Assembly: GCF_933775445.1 (NCBI RefSeq)
Contig: NC_065876.1
Span: 3,100,001 to 3,164,000, forward strand
Origin: Argentina anserina
Lineage: Eukaryota > Streptophyta > Magnoliopsida > Rosales > Rosaceae
Length of the DNA stretch: 64,000 bases
Reading direction: 5' to 3'
Shown here: piece by piece, positions 49,992 through 63,024 of the stretch
Position numbering within the stretch: position 1 is the first letter of the stretch
How the letters are laid out: each line of letters opens with the position of its first letter
Position numbers and translations under genes: made by a program
Notes under the pieces: model-generated
Seen by the model: the letters and a program-made list of their open reading frames with translations, nothing else
Told to the model about the DNA's origin: nothing
Database searches by the model: none

Positions 49992-51404
49992 CATTATATT
50001 GTTCTAGTTCTTTATCTCTTTTGTTTGTTTTCTTTTCGGGGCATGCTCTTTGTTAGTTTGTTGTTGGAGGACTCTTAATTTTGAGCAAATGAAGAAGTTG
50101 AAGTTGGAAGAAGAGGACCGTGGCCGATTAGCAGCTCGCTTATTTAGGGCTAACTAGAAGACATTTGACTGGGAAATTGAAGAGTAATGCATCATGTGTT
50201 GGATAGCGGGTAGGATCAGAATGTGTATATTTAAGCTGTTTGTGGTGGGTGGCTGTTGGGTTGGGTGGTGAGGTGAGGCTGGAGTCCTTTGTTCCATGTT
50301 CGTGTAAATATTCGTACTTCGGCGGTGTAATCTTGGTCTTTAGTGGGGTGGCAGTATGTATCTCATCTTATGTTGCAGTATTAGTTTTAAGCAATGATTT
50401 ATAATAATCAGTACAATTTGTTTTAATCTCTCAAAGCTTTTGCTTGTGTTGTTTGTGTTTGGTTGTGCTCTATAATTTGATCATCACAAGAGGTCTGGTT
50501 AGAATATGGACTTTTTAGTTTTTATTTTCTTGTACCAATAGCATAATTGCAATCGTGAAAGGCCCAACTCGCACTCCTAAACTCGGTTCTAATTTCTAAA
50601 CTAGTGCTGAAGCACAAAACCTTGAGATTGACATAAACCCGCTGAAAGGGGTTGAATGGGTTACCCATTGGTTTTCTCAGCAAGCATTCCCGAATATGAT
50701 GTGGCCTTGAGCTCGTTGACGGAGAGGTTATAAGCAATTCATTTATACATTATGAGATCGGAGTTTGAAACTCTCCGGCAATATCGGCACCACCGTTTGC
50801 GACGGCAAAGTCCTTCAGAGCTAGAACAAGTGGTCTTTGGTCGGTGGACCAAAAGCCTGTGCTTCACTTCCCCAAATAAAAGGAAAGAAAACCATCTTTC
50901 CTTCGATATAAGGTCAACATCGCATCTTAAAGCTCGCCTCTATGCTTTCTTAAAAAGTAAGTAAATCGGGCGATCTTATTGAAATTTTTTGAAGAGGCTT
51001 ACCAAGGATCCATAGGTTCATTTTAAGGAGCTATGCGCTCTCACGTCTGCCATACTTTGTGCATTTTGACAGCGTTACTCTTCCTCGTAAGATCATCTTC
51101 TACAAATGATTCATACTTGGAATATCTAAGAATCAATCATCAAATAAGTACGATAATTGAATTATTACCCTCATATTTGCTTAGGGTGTTTAACAATAGT
51201 TTCGACCACAGAATACTGATGCATGATGAGACAACGAGCAGAAAAAAAGATTGCTAACATTTGTCTAATAATTTAGTCCCGTAAACCTCTATGAAATATA
51301 TGGGATGCTTCTTTCTTTCCTTCTCACATCAGGTTTCCATAATAAATTTGGAAATTCGACAGGTGATGCCACCTTGAAAATGAAAGAGGTGAACGACTCA
51401 CCAT
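49992..51404. other. ARF 3' UTR and spacer
   Basis: The first ~450 bp are probably ARF 3' UTR. Beyond that I see short frames without family resemblance. No gene supported. Confidence 0.45.
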
Positions 51405-51420
51405 AATCTAGGTTATCTTT

Positions 51421-52586
51421 TTTTTTTTTGAAAGGAGGGCTGGTGTGGCTACCCTCAAACTTCCATTAATAAAACCGTTGAATACAGGGGGGGACATGAA
51501 GCCTAAACTCTGATTATAAAAACCTGACATAATATCAAAGATCCCTACAAACAAGTACTCAACAAAACACCAACTAGCAAATAGTACTACTCTGATGACG
51601 ACTCTATTTGCTTTAAAACAGCGGTGACATACAGAACGAGAGAACATTAGATATGAGACCCTAATAACAATGAAGCAGCAGTTACATATCCTAATGTCCA
51701 ATACAATAGCTCTCCGACTACGTTGCCGCCAGAATATCACTCCGACGACACTTAGTTTCACCCTGCCATTAGGCTACAACGACTATTTGACAAAGCAAGA
51801 AACTCACCACCTACCTAGGGCAGACAAGACACAAAGATTGCACACATGGACACGAAGCCCGACTCCCCCTAGAAATCTTTTTGTAGGGAATTATTAACCA
51901 CGATAAACTAAAAATAGTAAAATAAACAAGCTAGTTATGACCCACTAAGTAAGCCCAACCAGTATTACCAGGCCAACGAAGGCCCAACCGAAACCTCCAG
52001 GCCCACAACCAAAGAGGGCCAAAACAGGCCCAAGAAATGAGTGTGAAGCTGCACCGATGAAGCATTGAGACCGCCACCGCTCCCTCCTCCAGCCCTTTGC
52101 GTCGCTGCCGCACTTGAAACCTGAAAACATATGGAAAGAACTCGCCTTCACCCTCCACCACTTAACCCAAATGGTGCCCATATCTTGAAAAGCAAGATCC
52201 ATTAGAGAATGGACACCCAAAGATCCTCCCCCCATAGCCAACTTCGATCCCTCTTCCCACCGCCACAAAAACGAAAAGCACAGCCGCCACAATAAGGCTA
52301 GACCACCGTGGCCACCACAGTCCCCCATCTCATGCCTCTGCCGCCGCTACAACAAACCCAATCTCAGACCCACCCCACCCTAATCTCTGATCACAAAGCC
52401 GGAGGACAAATTCCCCATCCCATCCGACCGCACAGGCCGCACACCAGTGGGGCCGAAGGCCGATGCAGGCACCGCCATACGGCCGGATGAGAGACACCGG
52501 CACCTGCGAGCCCCTTCTCCCAAAAGCCTAGCACGTGGAGGCACGTTCTCTCTGTCTCTCGTGTTTTTTTATGCATATTATTTTTT
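51421..52586 (-). mobile_element. poly(A)-tailed non-autonomous retroelement, copy 2
   Basis: The 1,166-bp insertion is flanked by AATCTAGGTTATCTTT (51405–51420 and 52587–52602), a 16-bp target duplication. On the minus strand it starts with a GAGACAGAGAGAAC leader and ends in a poly(A) tail (T tract at 51418–51429). Its 3' half matches the element at about 39540–39960. No reverse transcriptase or other protein is recognisable, so it depends on another element for movement. Confidence 0.82.
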
Positions 52587-52684
52587 AATCTAGGTTATCT
52601 TTTGGAACGTAACGTGTACAAATTGTTGTTACATGTTTGATTAGCTATAAGCCTATAATTGGTTCTTGTTTAAATGGTAACTTA

Positions 52685-53150
52685 GAGCATCTCCAACAGT
52701 TTTGCTATAATTTCTCTATTATAGAGAAGCAAATTACAAAATCTTCAAAAAAATCATTGTCAAACTCCAACCTTCTCTTTTGCAGATTAACTATTTATTA
52801 TTATAATATAAAATTAACATCTTAATTTATTATCATAATAAAATAATCTCAATTTAATAGAAATTTAATTGAAGAGAGAGAAAAGTGGTAGGAGATCAAT
52901 AATGTCTTCATATTTCAAACAGTTGATATTGAGAGAAAAGTGGAGAGAGACATAGAGATTGATAAAACATTTATGATTGTCATCCTACAAATATTTTTAG
53001 AGAATCTGCAAATTTGGAGGAGGAAGTACTCTCTCTCATCACTTTCTCTATTTTGAAGAATGGGATGGAGAAACTGTTAGAGTGAAAAAATGTCAAAATT
53101 TTGTAAAATCCTAATTTTTCTGTAAAATGCCAAAGTTGTTGGAGATGCTC
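52685..53150. mobile_element. PIF/Harbinger (Tourist-like) MITE
   Basis: Termini GAGCATCTCCAACAG at 52685–52699 and the inverse TTGTTGGAGATGCTC at 53136–53150, followed inward by further inverted similarity (TTTTGCTAT/ATGCCAAA). Flanking TTA at 52682–52684 and 53151–53153 is the 3-bp duplication typical of this superfamily. The 466-bp element has no coding capacity. This terminal sequence is widespread in eudicot MITEs. Confidence 0.82.
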
Positions 53151-53217
53151 TTACTCCATTGTTGTGTGGCCCATGAAAACAACGATATTGATTCTCTCAC
53201 ATTATTGCTATCTTGCA

Positions 53218-54058
53218 CAGGGCCGATCATGAGAATTTTGATGCACAATGCGAAAAAAATTTGGTGCCCAAATGGCAAACCATTAAAATGACGTACAATC
53301 AGTGTTTATTTCAACTCAGAATTTACAATTATATATCAAAATGATGTCAAGTTAGGAGGTTAATTTTTAAGCTAATTTTTATCATATAAAATATACAATT
53401 TGTGCAACAATTTTGAGTTGCAATGCAATGTGAAATTCTCATCAAGATATCTACATGCATTTTCTAATTGTGTCGCGTGTACAAGTTAGATTACAACAAA
53501 ATGTTAAAATCTAATCTATCTATATATATAAGAATAAAAACATAAAACGTTTGAGAGATGAAAAATGATTAGAATGAATCAATTGGTTAAATAATAATTA
53601 AAACCTAAATTAAAAAAATATATATTTAAATTATAAAACAATTGAGAACGGAGGCCCCCAAGATTGTTTACATATTAACATATATCACATGCACTATCTA
53701 TATTATCTAGAAATAAACTAAGAAGACATTGATTTTAACTAGAAACCGCACACGGGAAAGTGAGTGGTTAATTTGTGCTATCCTAGTTTTTTATATTTTT
53801 ACGATCATAGTCCTGCTTGTTTTTTTGTGAGAGTCTGTGACAGAGATATATCTAAACGTTTACAATTTAATAAAACTCTAGCTACTCGCTATATAATAAT
53901 AGAGATATGTAGAATTATGAATTGTGTAATTATGGGCCTAGCACTTGGGTGGTCTCTACTTTTTTTCACTATTACATCAACAGCCTCTACATATATACGT
54001 TGAAACATTAAAACTTGTGCCCCCATTTGTGTGGTGCCCTGGGGCAGGGCCATGCCTG
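53218..54058. mobile_element. degenerate hAT-like element
   Basis: Left end CAGGGCCGATCATGAG and right end GGGGCAGGGCCATGCCTG are imperfect inverted copies of a CAGGGCCGGCCCTG-type terminus, with TTTGGTGCCC / GTGGTGCCCTG just inside. The flanks ATCTTGCA and ATCTGCAC resemble a decayed 8-bp duplication. The interior is AT-rich with no transposase. Confidence 0.5.
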
Positions 54059-55528
54059 ATCTGCACAGTTCCCCGTCGTATTCTACAAATTATTGAAGCA
54101 GCAGGGCCACCGCGGCAAGTGGCCGGCAACTAATCTCAGACACGTAAATTGCTGCACATAATAACTGAGACCATCGGATCACAGAAATCTCACCCATTAT
54201 CCTTCGATTCGTGAGTTGCGATGGATCACTTGATCTGAAATACCTCCATCAACTCGATTGTAGTGTAGCAGAAAGGAAAATTTGTGACCAGAACATCTCA
54301 GAACCTAACAATTACTGAAAGAAATTAAGTGGGAAAGGTGTCTTAGCAAGGATTCTTAATTCATGTAACTTTGTCTAACGTTAATTGGTCTATCCCTGGC
54401 TTAATTTTAAACACTAAACATGTCGCATCATGATACTCGGAACTACAAGGTATATGCATATGATAGTTGGGGACCAAATAATATTTATTCTTTTCCATAA
54501 ATTCTGATTGAGCTATTTCTGTTTGCTTGCTGAATAGTGCAATCATGTGCTTGACTATATGTGACGACACTAGCTTCCACTACTCGATCACCAAATCGAG
54601 GTTGTACAATATATGGTGATCGGCGCGCGTACCATATCTGGAAGGATCTATCCAGAAACGGTGATGTTGGTAATAAATTAATAATACATAGAGAAAATTT
54701 GGGAGGTTCTACCTTTCTCAACGAACAAAAAATTGCCGTAGTTCTCATAGGGTTGTGCATTGATTTCATCTTTCTTATTCGGATACATCAGTTTTCAGCA
54801 GGTTGCTAGCTACCTCGAATCTTTCAGTGATATGCTAGTTTATGCCGTAGTTCTTGACTGTCGCTCAGAACTGTACTTCAGCATTGACTATTAGCTACAT
54901 TTGTGTTATCTATGCACATTTATTTGATCAATGATCGATCTATGATTGTGGCACGCCGGAAGATGTTAAAAATGAATCATTCAACGATTAGCACCTTTGC
55001 TTATTCATTCATAACTTTAAAATAATCAAATCGTCGATATATATGACTGAGTTGAAATATGATGCGTCTACGGTTTATCATCAACACCTCATCGCGATCA
55101 TAACTAAGTAGGTAAAATAATTTTCCATCTTCAACAATAGCATGTGTTAACTCTTGGCTAAAAAAGAACCGTAGAGATAAATTTTACGTTGATGGCCAAG
55201 ATGAGCTAGGGTTTGTGATGACGAAGATGAAGTTTCAGAGAGAGAGAGAGAGAGAGAGAAGCTAATCTGTTTGTTATTACCAAAATGATAAGTTACAGAA
55301 CAACAGAGAGGAGAAGATATTTATGTTTATACATATCAGCAGCAACTAACTAGCTATAAGATGGAGACTTAACACGTGTCTCAATAGGACTGGAAACTTC
55401 TACATTTTATTGTAATACACTAACATACGTATCTCTAACACCCTTGTGGAAGTTATATAATATACCATATCAAGTGATCGATCAACCTTATTCATTTCAT
55501 GCGCCCTAACATATAGCATCAACTAGGA
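54059..55528. other. spacer upstream of CSLG
   Basis: AT-rich DNA with a short GA microsatellite at about 55236–55258. Open frames at 54485–54809 on both strands have no recognised family. No gene supported. Confidence 0.45.
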
Positions 55529-55537
55529 TATATATAA
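55529..55537 (+). promoter_or_regulatory. probable TATA box of CSLG
   Basis: TATATATAA lies about 70 bp before the CSLG ATG, leaving room for a start site near 55565 and a short leader. AT-rich background makes this only a likely site. Confidence 0.45.
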
Positions 55538-55607
55538 GAGTAATAAGACCAAAGTACTTCGGAAGCTCAGAGGTTGCAACTAGTATTATACTTCTTGCTC
55601 CACCACC

Positions 55608-58600
55608 ATGTCCACCGCCACTGACGACGTACTCCCTCTTCATAACTACAAACACTCTCTTCGTACCTCTATCAACCGCCTCTTTGCTCTAATATACTGT
55701 TGTGCCATCCTAGCCTTGCTTAATCACCACAGACACTCCCTCCTCCACTCAACAACCCTAACCTCCTTCTTCATCACCCTCACCCTCCTCATAGCTGACT
55801 CCATCCTCGGTTTCTTGAACATCACCGCGCAAGCTTTCCGAATGAAGCCCCTCTACCGCAAAGAATACCTCGAAAACCTCATAAAGGTTCTTCCAAAATC
55901 CGACTTCCCTGCACTTGATGTGTTCATATGCACTGCGGACCCCTACAAGGAGCCTCCGATGAACGTTGTGAACACAGCGTTGTCGGTGATGGCTTATGAT
56001 TATCCGACGGAGAAGGTGTCGGTGTACGTTTCAGACGATGGAGGATCGGCTCTGACTCTGTTTGCGTTCATGGAGGCTGCAAAGTTTGCAAGGCACTGGT
56101 TACCTTTCTGCAGGGAGAACAACGTAGTGGAAAGGTGTCCAAAAGCTTTTTTGGAATTGGAACACTCCAGATTTGCTGAGGCTGAGAAAATTAAGGTACG
56201 TAACAAAGCTTTACACAAGCTTAATTTGTTTCTATTTTTTGTTTAATTAAATTAACCATGCATGCACAGTACTAATTAAGTTCATTAAACTCCTGCAATA
56301 CGCCACTAACATTTGCTATAAGTTCATTCATATATATATATATATATATTCTTGCATCTTGAGTCTCAATTGATCAATGTATGAAAGCTAAAGAAAACCA
56401 AAAGACCAGGTCCACCCTACCCATCCATGATCGATCCATCCAAGAAGATAAGGAGCAAAGGAGATTCGATAGCCAATGCAAGGACAAAGTTACCTCAGTT
56501 TGCTCCAATCAAATTCATAATGAATCCTATGAATTCAAGTTAATCTTATCAAAGAACGAATCGATCAAATATACAACGGCTACTGAATTCCTCTGACAAT
56601 CTTTGTCGTTCCGATCCTCGTACGTACAAACTTGGCACTACCATATTTTGTGATCTAAAGTCTAAATCTTGTTGCAGATCATGTACCAAGGCATGAAAGT
56701 GAGAGTAGACAACGTAATCGAGAGAGGCAAAGTCGACAGCGAATATATAATCGGAGAACGGGAAAATCAGGCATTTGTTAAATGGACCGATGGATTTACC
56801 CGGCAAGATCATCCCACAATCGTTCAGGTATCTTAAGCTCAAATAACAGAGATAATTATTTATAACGTTTAGTTCCTCAAACATCATAAGATGTTTAAGA
56901 TTTGGATATGAGCAGGTTTTATTGGACAGTAGCAAAGACAAAGATATCACCGATAGTGTCATGCCAAACCTAATCTATGTTTCTCGAGAAAAAAGCAGGA
57001 CATCAGATCATAATTTTAAAGCTGGTGCCCTTAATGTCCTTGTAAGCTCCATTTTAATTTCTATTCTATTTTACTCTATTAACAGTCCAAAATAATCACT
57101 GAAATATCTTTTTGCATTTTCACGTACTACTGCTGCCAAGATTCGAGTTTCGGCTGTCATGACCAATGCACCAGTAGTCTTAACCATAGACTGTGACACG
57201 TACTCCAATGACCCCCAAACACCTTCTCGTGCACTATGCTACTTATCAGACCCTAATCTTCGATCTAAATTAGGATATGTGCAGTTTCCGCAGCGATTTC
57301 GTGGAATCAACAAAAATGACATATATGGTTGTGAACTTAAGGGTTTGTTTGTGTTCAATGCTGAGGGAATGGATGGGGGTTCGGGGCCAAATTATGTAGG
57401 AACAGGATGCTTTTTCAATAGAAGGGCTTTCTTCGGCGGTCCATCACAGTTGTTATCACCTGAAATTCGCGAGTTAGCCCCGGATAAGGTGGTGGACAAG
57501 CTCATTCAGTCCCCAGAGATTCTTGAATTGGCACATCGTGTTGCTGCTTGCAACTACGAAAAGAATACCGATTGGGGATGGAAGGTATACTAAGTTTGAT
57601 GACATATTTCTATGCATAGTTATGTTCATGATATAGCTAGCAATTTCGGTTATTCAACATTGTCACGTATGAGAGAAATGCGACCTCACTCGAGTTAAAT
57701 GGTCTCAAACTGTGTAGCTTGGTGTGAGATACGGCTCGCTGGTGGAGGACTTCTTCACTGGTTATAAGATGCAATGTGAAGGATGGAAAGCTGTACTGTG
57801 CAATCCTACTAGGGCAGCATTTTATGGAGATGCTCCGATCAACCTTGTTGATGTGTTCACGCAAATAAAGCGATGGACCATAGGCCTCCTTGAGGTTGCT
57901 TTCTCTAAATATTGTCCAATTACATTTGGCATTCGAGCCATGGGCCCTTTGATGGGGCTCTCATATGCTCACTATGCATTTTGGCCCATTTGGTCCATTC
58001 CAGTCGCGGTGTATGCTTTCCTTCCCCAACTCTCTCTCCTCAATGGAATCACCATCTTTCCTAAGGTAACTTACATCAATCTTGGTCAGTTTCTCTGCCA
58101 AGGTAATATTCCCCATATATATATCAGTGTTGTAGTATTATACTCTAAGTTGATTAAAACTCATACTAATAAAGAGTTCATAACGACAATCTTATAACAT
58201 AACATATTCAAACTATGTAACAAGATAAAAATTAATTTATTAATTCTTGTACTAAATTTTTTATTCCAACTACATAGGTACTTCTTATTAATAACATTGA
58301 ATGAAGTTTTTGTTGCAGGTTTCGGAGCCATGGTTTCTCTTGTACGTCTTTCTTTTCCTTGGAGCCTACACGCAAAACTGCATAGACTTTATGGTAGAAG
58401 GAGGATCATTCCCCAAGTGGTGGAATGACCAACGAATGTGGATGGTTAGAGCTCTCTCACCCCTCTTGTTTGGATCCATTGAGTACCTCCTCAAGTCCTT
58501 GGGCATTTCTGCCCATGGGTTCAATGTGACCAGCAAAGTTATCGATGAAGATCAAAACAAAAGATATAACCAAGGAACCTTCGAGTTTGGTGTCGCATCA

Positions 58601-58882
58601 CCCATGTTTGTGCCTCTAACATCAGCTGCCATTCTCAACTTGGCTGCATTTGCTTGGGGGCACGTAGAGGCTTTCAGAGGCAGCAATGGCTTGGAGGGGA
58701 TGTTCTTGCAGATGTTTATAGCTGGTTTTGGCGTTGTAAATTGTATACCAATCTATGAAGCCATCATCAGTAGAAGTGACAAAGGGAGAATTCCTACAAA
58801 AATCACTATGGTTTCATTACTCTTGGCAATTGCTCTGTATGTAGCAGCTTATGTTGCTCTTCAAGTAGCTGACTTGGTATGA
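55608..58882 (+). CDS. CSLG: cellulose synthase-like protein G
   Basis: Six exons: 55608–56195, 56678–56827, 56916–57041, 57141–57584, 57718–58065, 58319–58882; 739 aa, the usual CSLG length. Two N-terminal transmembrane helices (about 24–40 and 51–70) are followed by a cytosolic GT2 domain: VFICTADPYKEPP, first Asp motif VSDDGGSALT (143–144), DCD at 305–307 (TIDCDTYSND), VED at 445–447 and QIKRW at 485–489. About six C-terminal transmembrane helices follow. All catalytic motifs are intact. The family makes beta-glycans or, in several eudicots, transfers glucuronic acid to triterpenoid sapogenins at the ER (CSLG/CSLM enzymes); sequence alone does not decide between them. The start ATG sits in CACCATG after a short leader. 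Confidence 0.93.
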
Positions 58883-58952
58883 AGTTCAATTTACCATTGA
58901 TGGACAATAGGTTAAAGTTAATTATGCCAAGCTTAATGCTAACTAGCTATTG

Positions 58953-59031
58953 GTCGATACGTCCGAGCGGTTAAGGAGACAGACTTGAAATCTGTTGGGC
59001 TCCCGCGCAGGTTCGAACCCTGCTGTCGACG
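58953..59031 (+). tRNA. tRNA-Ser (anticodon UGA)
   Basis: Acceptor stem GTCGATA/TGTCGAC, D-arm TCCGAGCGGTTAAGGA, anticodon stem-loop ACAGA-CTTGAAA-TCTGT with TGA, and T-arm GCAGG-TTCGAAC-CCTGC. Discriminator G and a variable arm identify Ser. The variable arm (TGGGCTCCCGC) is shorter than usual, leaving at most a 2–4 nt loop. Confidence 0.92.
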
Positions 59032-59321
59032 TGTAGTGTTTCTGATTTTTTTTTCCTCAGTATTGTGAAACTGTGCAACTTGAATACTTGATCCGAATTA
59101 CATCGGATATTGTTGCATGGTTATTTGAATGATACTGAAGACATTTATGAAACTTTAGTCATTTGCAACACAACAACATCCATAAGAACAGAACACCCAT
59201 TTCATCGATCATATAAAAGTAGTTTATCTCAATTCTCAAATAGAGGTAGTAAGCATCAGTAGCAGGCTAGCAGCAGTACATAAAGTTGATTCGAAATCGA
59301 AAAGCCAATGCTGAATTTATT
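59032..59321. other. spacer
   Basis: T-rich run (TTTTTTTTT, about 59046–59054) just after the tRNA-Ser gene is a plausible RNA polymerase III terminator. Nothing else seen. Confidence 0.5.
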
Positions 59322-59908
59322 TTAAGCCAAGAGCTTCATCCCAATAAGGTAGGAAGTATAAACATCATGAACTGCATGCTTGATCCCTTCCTGAGTAAAA
59401 ACTCGAGCATCCCAACCGTCCGCACCAGATCCACTCAGCGGCTCAACATCAATACCAACTTCAGCTGCCAACTCGGGTAGTCTCGTCGACTCCAGATTCG
59501 GTTTCTTCAGTATCCTGGCCGCAAAATATCCCAAGTCTACTCCTTCATTCTTCATCAGATCATCACGCATTGATTTACCATTATGACGAAACTTTCTTTT
59601 CCTCTCTAATTCTATACCCAAAAAGCAAATATTGGTATCAGCAAGAAGATCGCGGAGTTTAGTATTACCAAAGTAGCTGGGATAATAGTTGAACAGATCA
59701 TACAGCTTAATCTGGGAGGATCAAGCAACGACCTTCAGCACAAAGTAGCAGCATTGAAGCCTTCACATTTGAAAACGTATCGATTATAATACCCTTGATA
59801 TCAAGTCCCATAACAGGTCTTGCAGTTTCCAGCAAAGCCCTCATTTCTGATGTTATTTCATCAATCAAAGTAGCATTATCCACTACGTACGCTAACCTTC
59901 ACCTTAAC

Positions 59909-62596
59909 TGTAACGACCCCAAAATTTCGAGCTTAAAAACTCAAAATTCTAAAGTCGTTAAACACCAAATAATCTCAATAAATCGAAATCATTAAAGCGT
60001 AACAGCGGATCACATCTGAGTTTAAAATATAACTCAGTCAAGCCGATTATTACAAACCCAAATGATAATTCAACATATAACAAATGGAATTGTATAATCC
60101 TCACAACCTCACAAATAAAATTACACCAAATCACACACACAATCCCCGCTGGAACCTCACCACGACTGGATGCGATCGACTTCGAGTCTTCGGAGTCGTC
60201 ACTCAATCACCACTACTCAGCACCTGCGGAAGTATCCCCTACACCATTGTAATTGGTGCACCGGGATTGCAACACAAACCCGGTAAGCTTTACAGCTCGT
60301 ATGAGTAAAATATTAAAATAACTCTCGTCTCATAAAAGACACAACTCCACATCAACACAGCATAATGAAAATCATGAGAAAACGAGCAACCCATCTGGTT
60401 ACTCTAATACTTTCACAAAATGGTAACTAATGAGCGCTGGTACACATCCGTTACCCCTCACTTAGTATACCGCTGATGTTGGGTAACCACCCGCCACCCA
60501 ACATCCAAACAAGCTGAGTACCCATGATCAGATAACCACCCGTTACCTCCATGCAGTACTATGGCAGACAGACTAGAGCTCTAACTGTATCGTAACTTTC
60601 GCCCGGCCAAAGGCTAGGTTCCGACTTGCCTCACATGTACAATAATCTCACATCATATTGTACCACACATCACGTCCGAAGACAAATCACAATATTTCAC
60701 ATTTTCCGTGATAAAATCATGTACAATAATCACTCATCATATTGTACGTTTTAAAACTTTCACAATATATCCATAATAAAAATCATAACAGTATATTATA
60801 TAGCAAACTATATATATTCGTATTTATTTACCATTTATACCACATATACATAGTCCACTATATCCTATACATGTCATATTTCATAAACACCTGAAAAATT
60901 ACGTACGATAATCTCACATCATATCGTACCATTGAAATCACATACACATGCACAATTTTTCTGTCACCGAAATGACTATTTTCAATGAATTAATAACAGT
61001 AAGTAATTTAATGAACTATATATATATATGTACTTATTACCATTATACTGTATATATGTAGTTCACTAAATTATATACATGTTGTAATTCATTTAATAAA
61101 CACACTTGCAAAAATGTCGAATCACCGCGAGGGTAGATTCGTAATTCAGTGAGATTTTACTCACCTTATTGACTCGAGCGTAATTCCACAATTCGCGATG
61201 CTAATTCCTTTCCTCGATTTAACGATCACCTTAAAAGAATAAGAAAAGAATTTAGAATCGTTTCGTGAACCTTTAAATGCCAAAACAGTAATATACGGTT
61301 ACTGTTAAGCAATTTTGGTTTATACGAAGTTACTGTTCACTGTTCACTATTCACGGTTACTGTACAATACTCAATTAATACGTATTTCTGTACGTATAAA
61401 TATTATATACGTATTTCTGTACGTATAAATATTATATACGTATTTTTGTACGTATAAATATTAAATATGTACTTCTGTACGTATAAACGTTAATACGTAT
61501 TTCTGTACGTATAAATATTAATACGTATTTATGTACGTATAAATATTAATACGTATTTATGTACGTATAAATATTAAATACGTATTTCTGTACGTATAAA
61601 TATTATATACGTATTTCTGTACGTATAAATATTAAATACGTATTTTCTGTACGTATAAATATTATATACGTATTTCTGTACGTATAAATATCAATACGTA
61701 TTTTGTACGTATACGTACGATTTAAATGTAAATACAACTCAGTAAATAAAATTTACTAAATTATCCTTTTACAATTTACTTTTTACATTTACTGAAAGTA
61801 AATTATAATTACATTTACCGAAGGTAAAAATTAATTACATTTACCGTAGTAATTAAAATTTACATTTACATTTACCATTACACAGTAAATTACCAAAATA
61901 CCCTTTCAGTCAAGACTATTTACACCGCCTCACACGGCGGCGCGTGTGGCACACGCGCCACCTCCGGCCGGCCGCGCGTGGGGCCCACGCGCCGAGGCTA
62001 ACCACGGCGCGTATAGCGCCACCGCCACCTGAAAACTCATCCTCTCCTCCTCCTCTTTCTTCCCACGGTCGCAGACCACCCCTAGACTGCCCCATACCCC
62101 TTCACGCGCCGCCTAAGGCGGCGGTGTTCACCATTTCTCCCCTCCTTCCCGATCTCACTCCAATCTCCTCCACAATCAACCAAAACATCCACCATACACA
62201 CCACAACAATCACCACAACATTTAGAATTGAAACCTCACCTATTATTGGTCTTGGAGGCACCGAAGCTCGTCGGAGAGCTTGGAGCAGTCGTGCGGTCCG
62301 GAGAGGCGCGAGCGGGCGAGTCGACCTCGGGGTCGCTTGTGAGGGACGGTGCGACGTCTCCTAGGCCGGCGGTGAGGACCACATCTCCCTGAGAAGGGAG
62401 ATCGGTGGTGGACCGAGAGGGTGAGGGAGAGAGCTCGGGAAGAGGAAGAGAGGGTGGAGGCGCTGCGTGACGATCGGGGCTGCTTGCAGGAGATCTTGCG
62501 AGGGTGTAGGGTGCGGTGGTGCTAGCCACGAAGGGCTGAGGAAGGAGGTCGGGGAGGGAGGCGATTCGGAAGGCAGAGAGGGGAGAGAAGGTCGGG

Positions 62597-62640
<44 letters not shown>

Positions 62641-63024
62641 GGAGGCGGGCTGAAGAGGGGGTTTCCAAATATGGGAACCCTAGCTCTAAATCATTCCTTA
62701 TATACCCCCTCCCAAAATCGGAAACTAACTTCCGTCGTTAATAACTTTTTCGTACGTCGTCCGATTCGAACGCGTCACATATCCACGAACTCGTATCGCC
62801 GAGCTCTACAACTTTCGTGAACGAAGTTTCTGCAACTGAGCGACGGAATAAAAGTCACTAATTTCGTTCGGAAACGTAACGTTTTACTTATTAAACGTTC
62901 CGAAGACGTTTCCGTTTTCGATTCCCGATGTTACAAAACGGAACAAACACGATTTAAATCATTTCTAAAACTCAAAACTTTAGAAATAGTGTATTAACTC
63001 GTCCCGAAAAATCGGGTTATTACA
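59909..63024 (-). mobile_element. solo LTR of the gypsy family found in KAS I
   Basis: A 3,116-bp segment from TGTAACGACCCC to GGGTTATTACA, flanked by TTAAC at 59904–59908 and 63025–63029. It is the reverse complement of the 20448-type LTR along its whole length, including the tandem array, TAGAGCTCTAACTG block and GA/CT leader (62600–62636), but with many differences. No internal region remains, so it arose by LTR–LTR recombination after insertion into the exonuclease copy. Confidence 0.93.
61378..61715 (-). repeat. diverged tandem array in the solo LTR (about 12 units)
   Basis: Units contain TACGTATTTCTGTACGTA and TATAAATATTA with more variation than in the intact element (TTTATG, TTTTTG, ACTTCTG variants). 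Copy number differs from the 10 units in the intact element, showing array expansion or contraction. Confidence 0.88.

Noticed and set aside
54485..54809. Overlapping open frames upstream of CSLG
   Set aside because: Same region open on both strands, no recognised domain.
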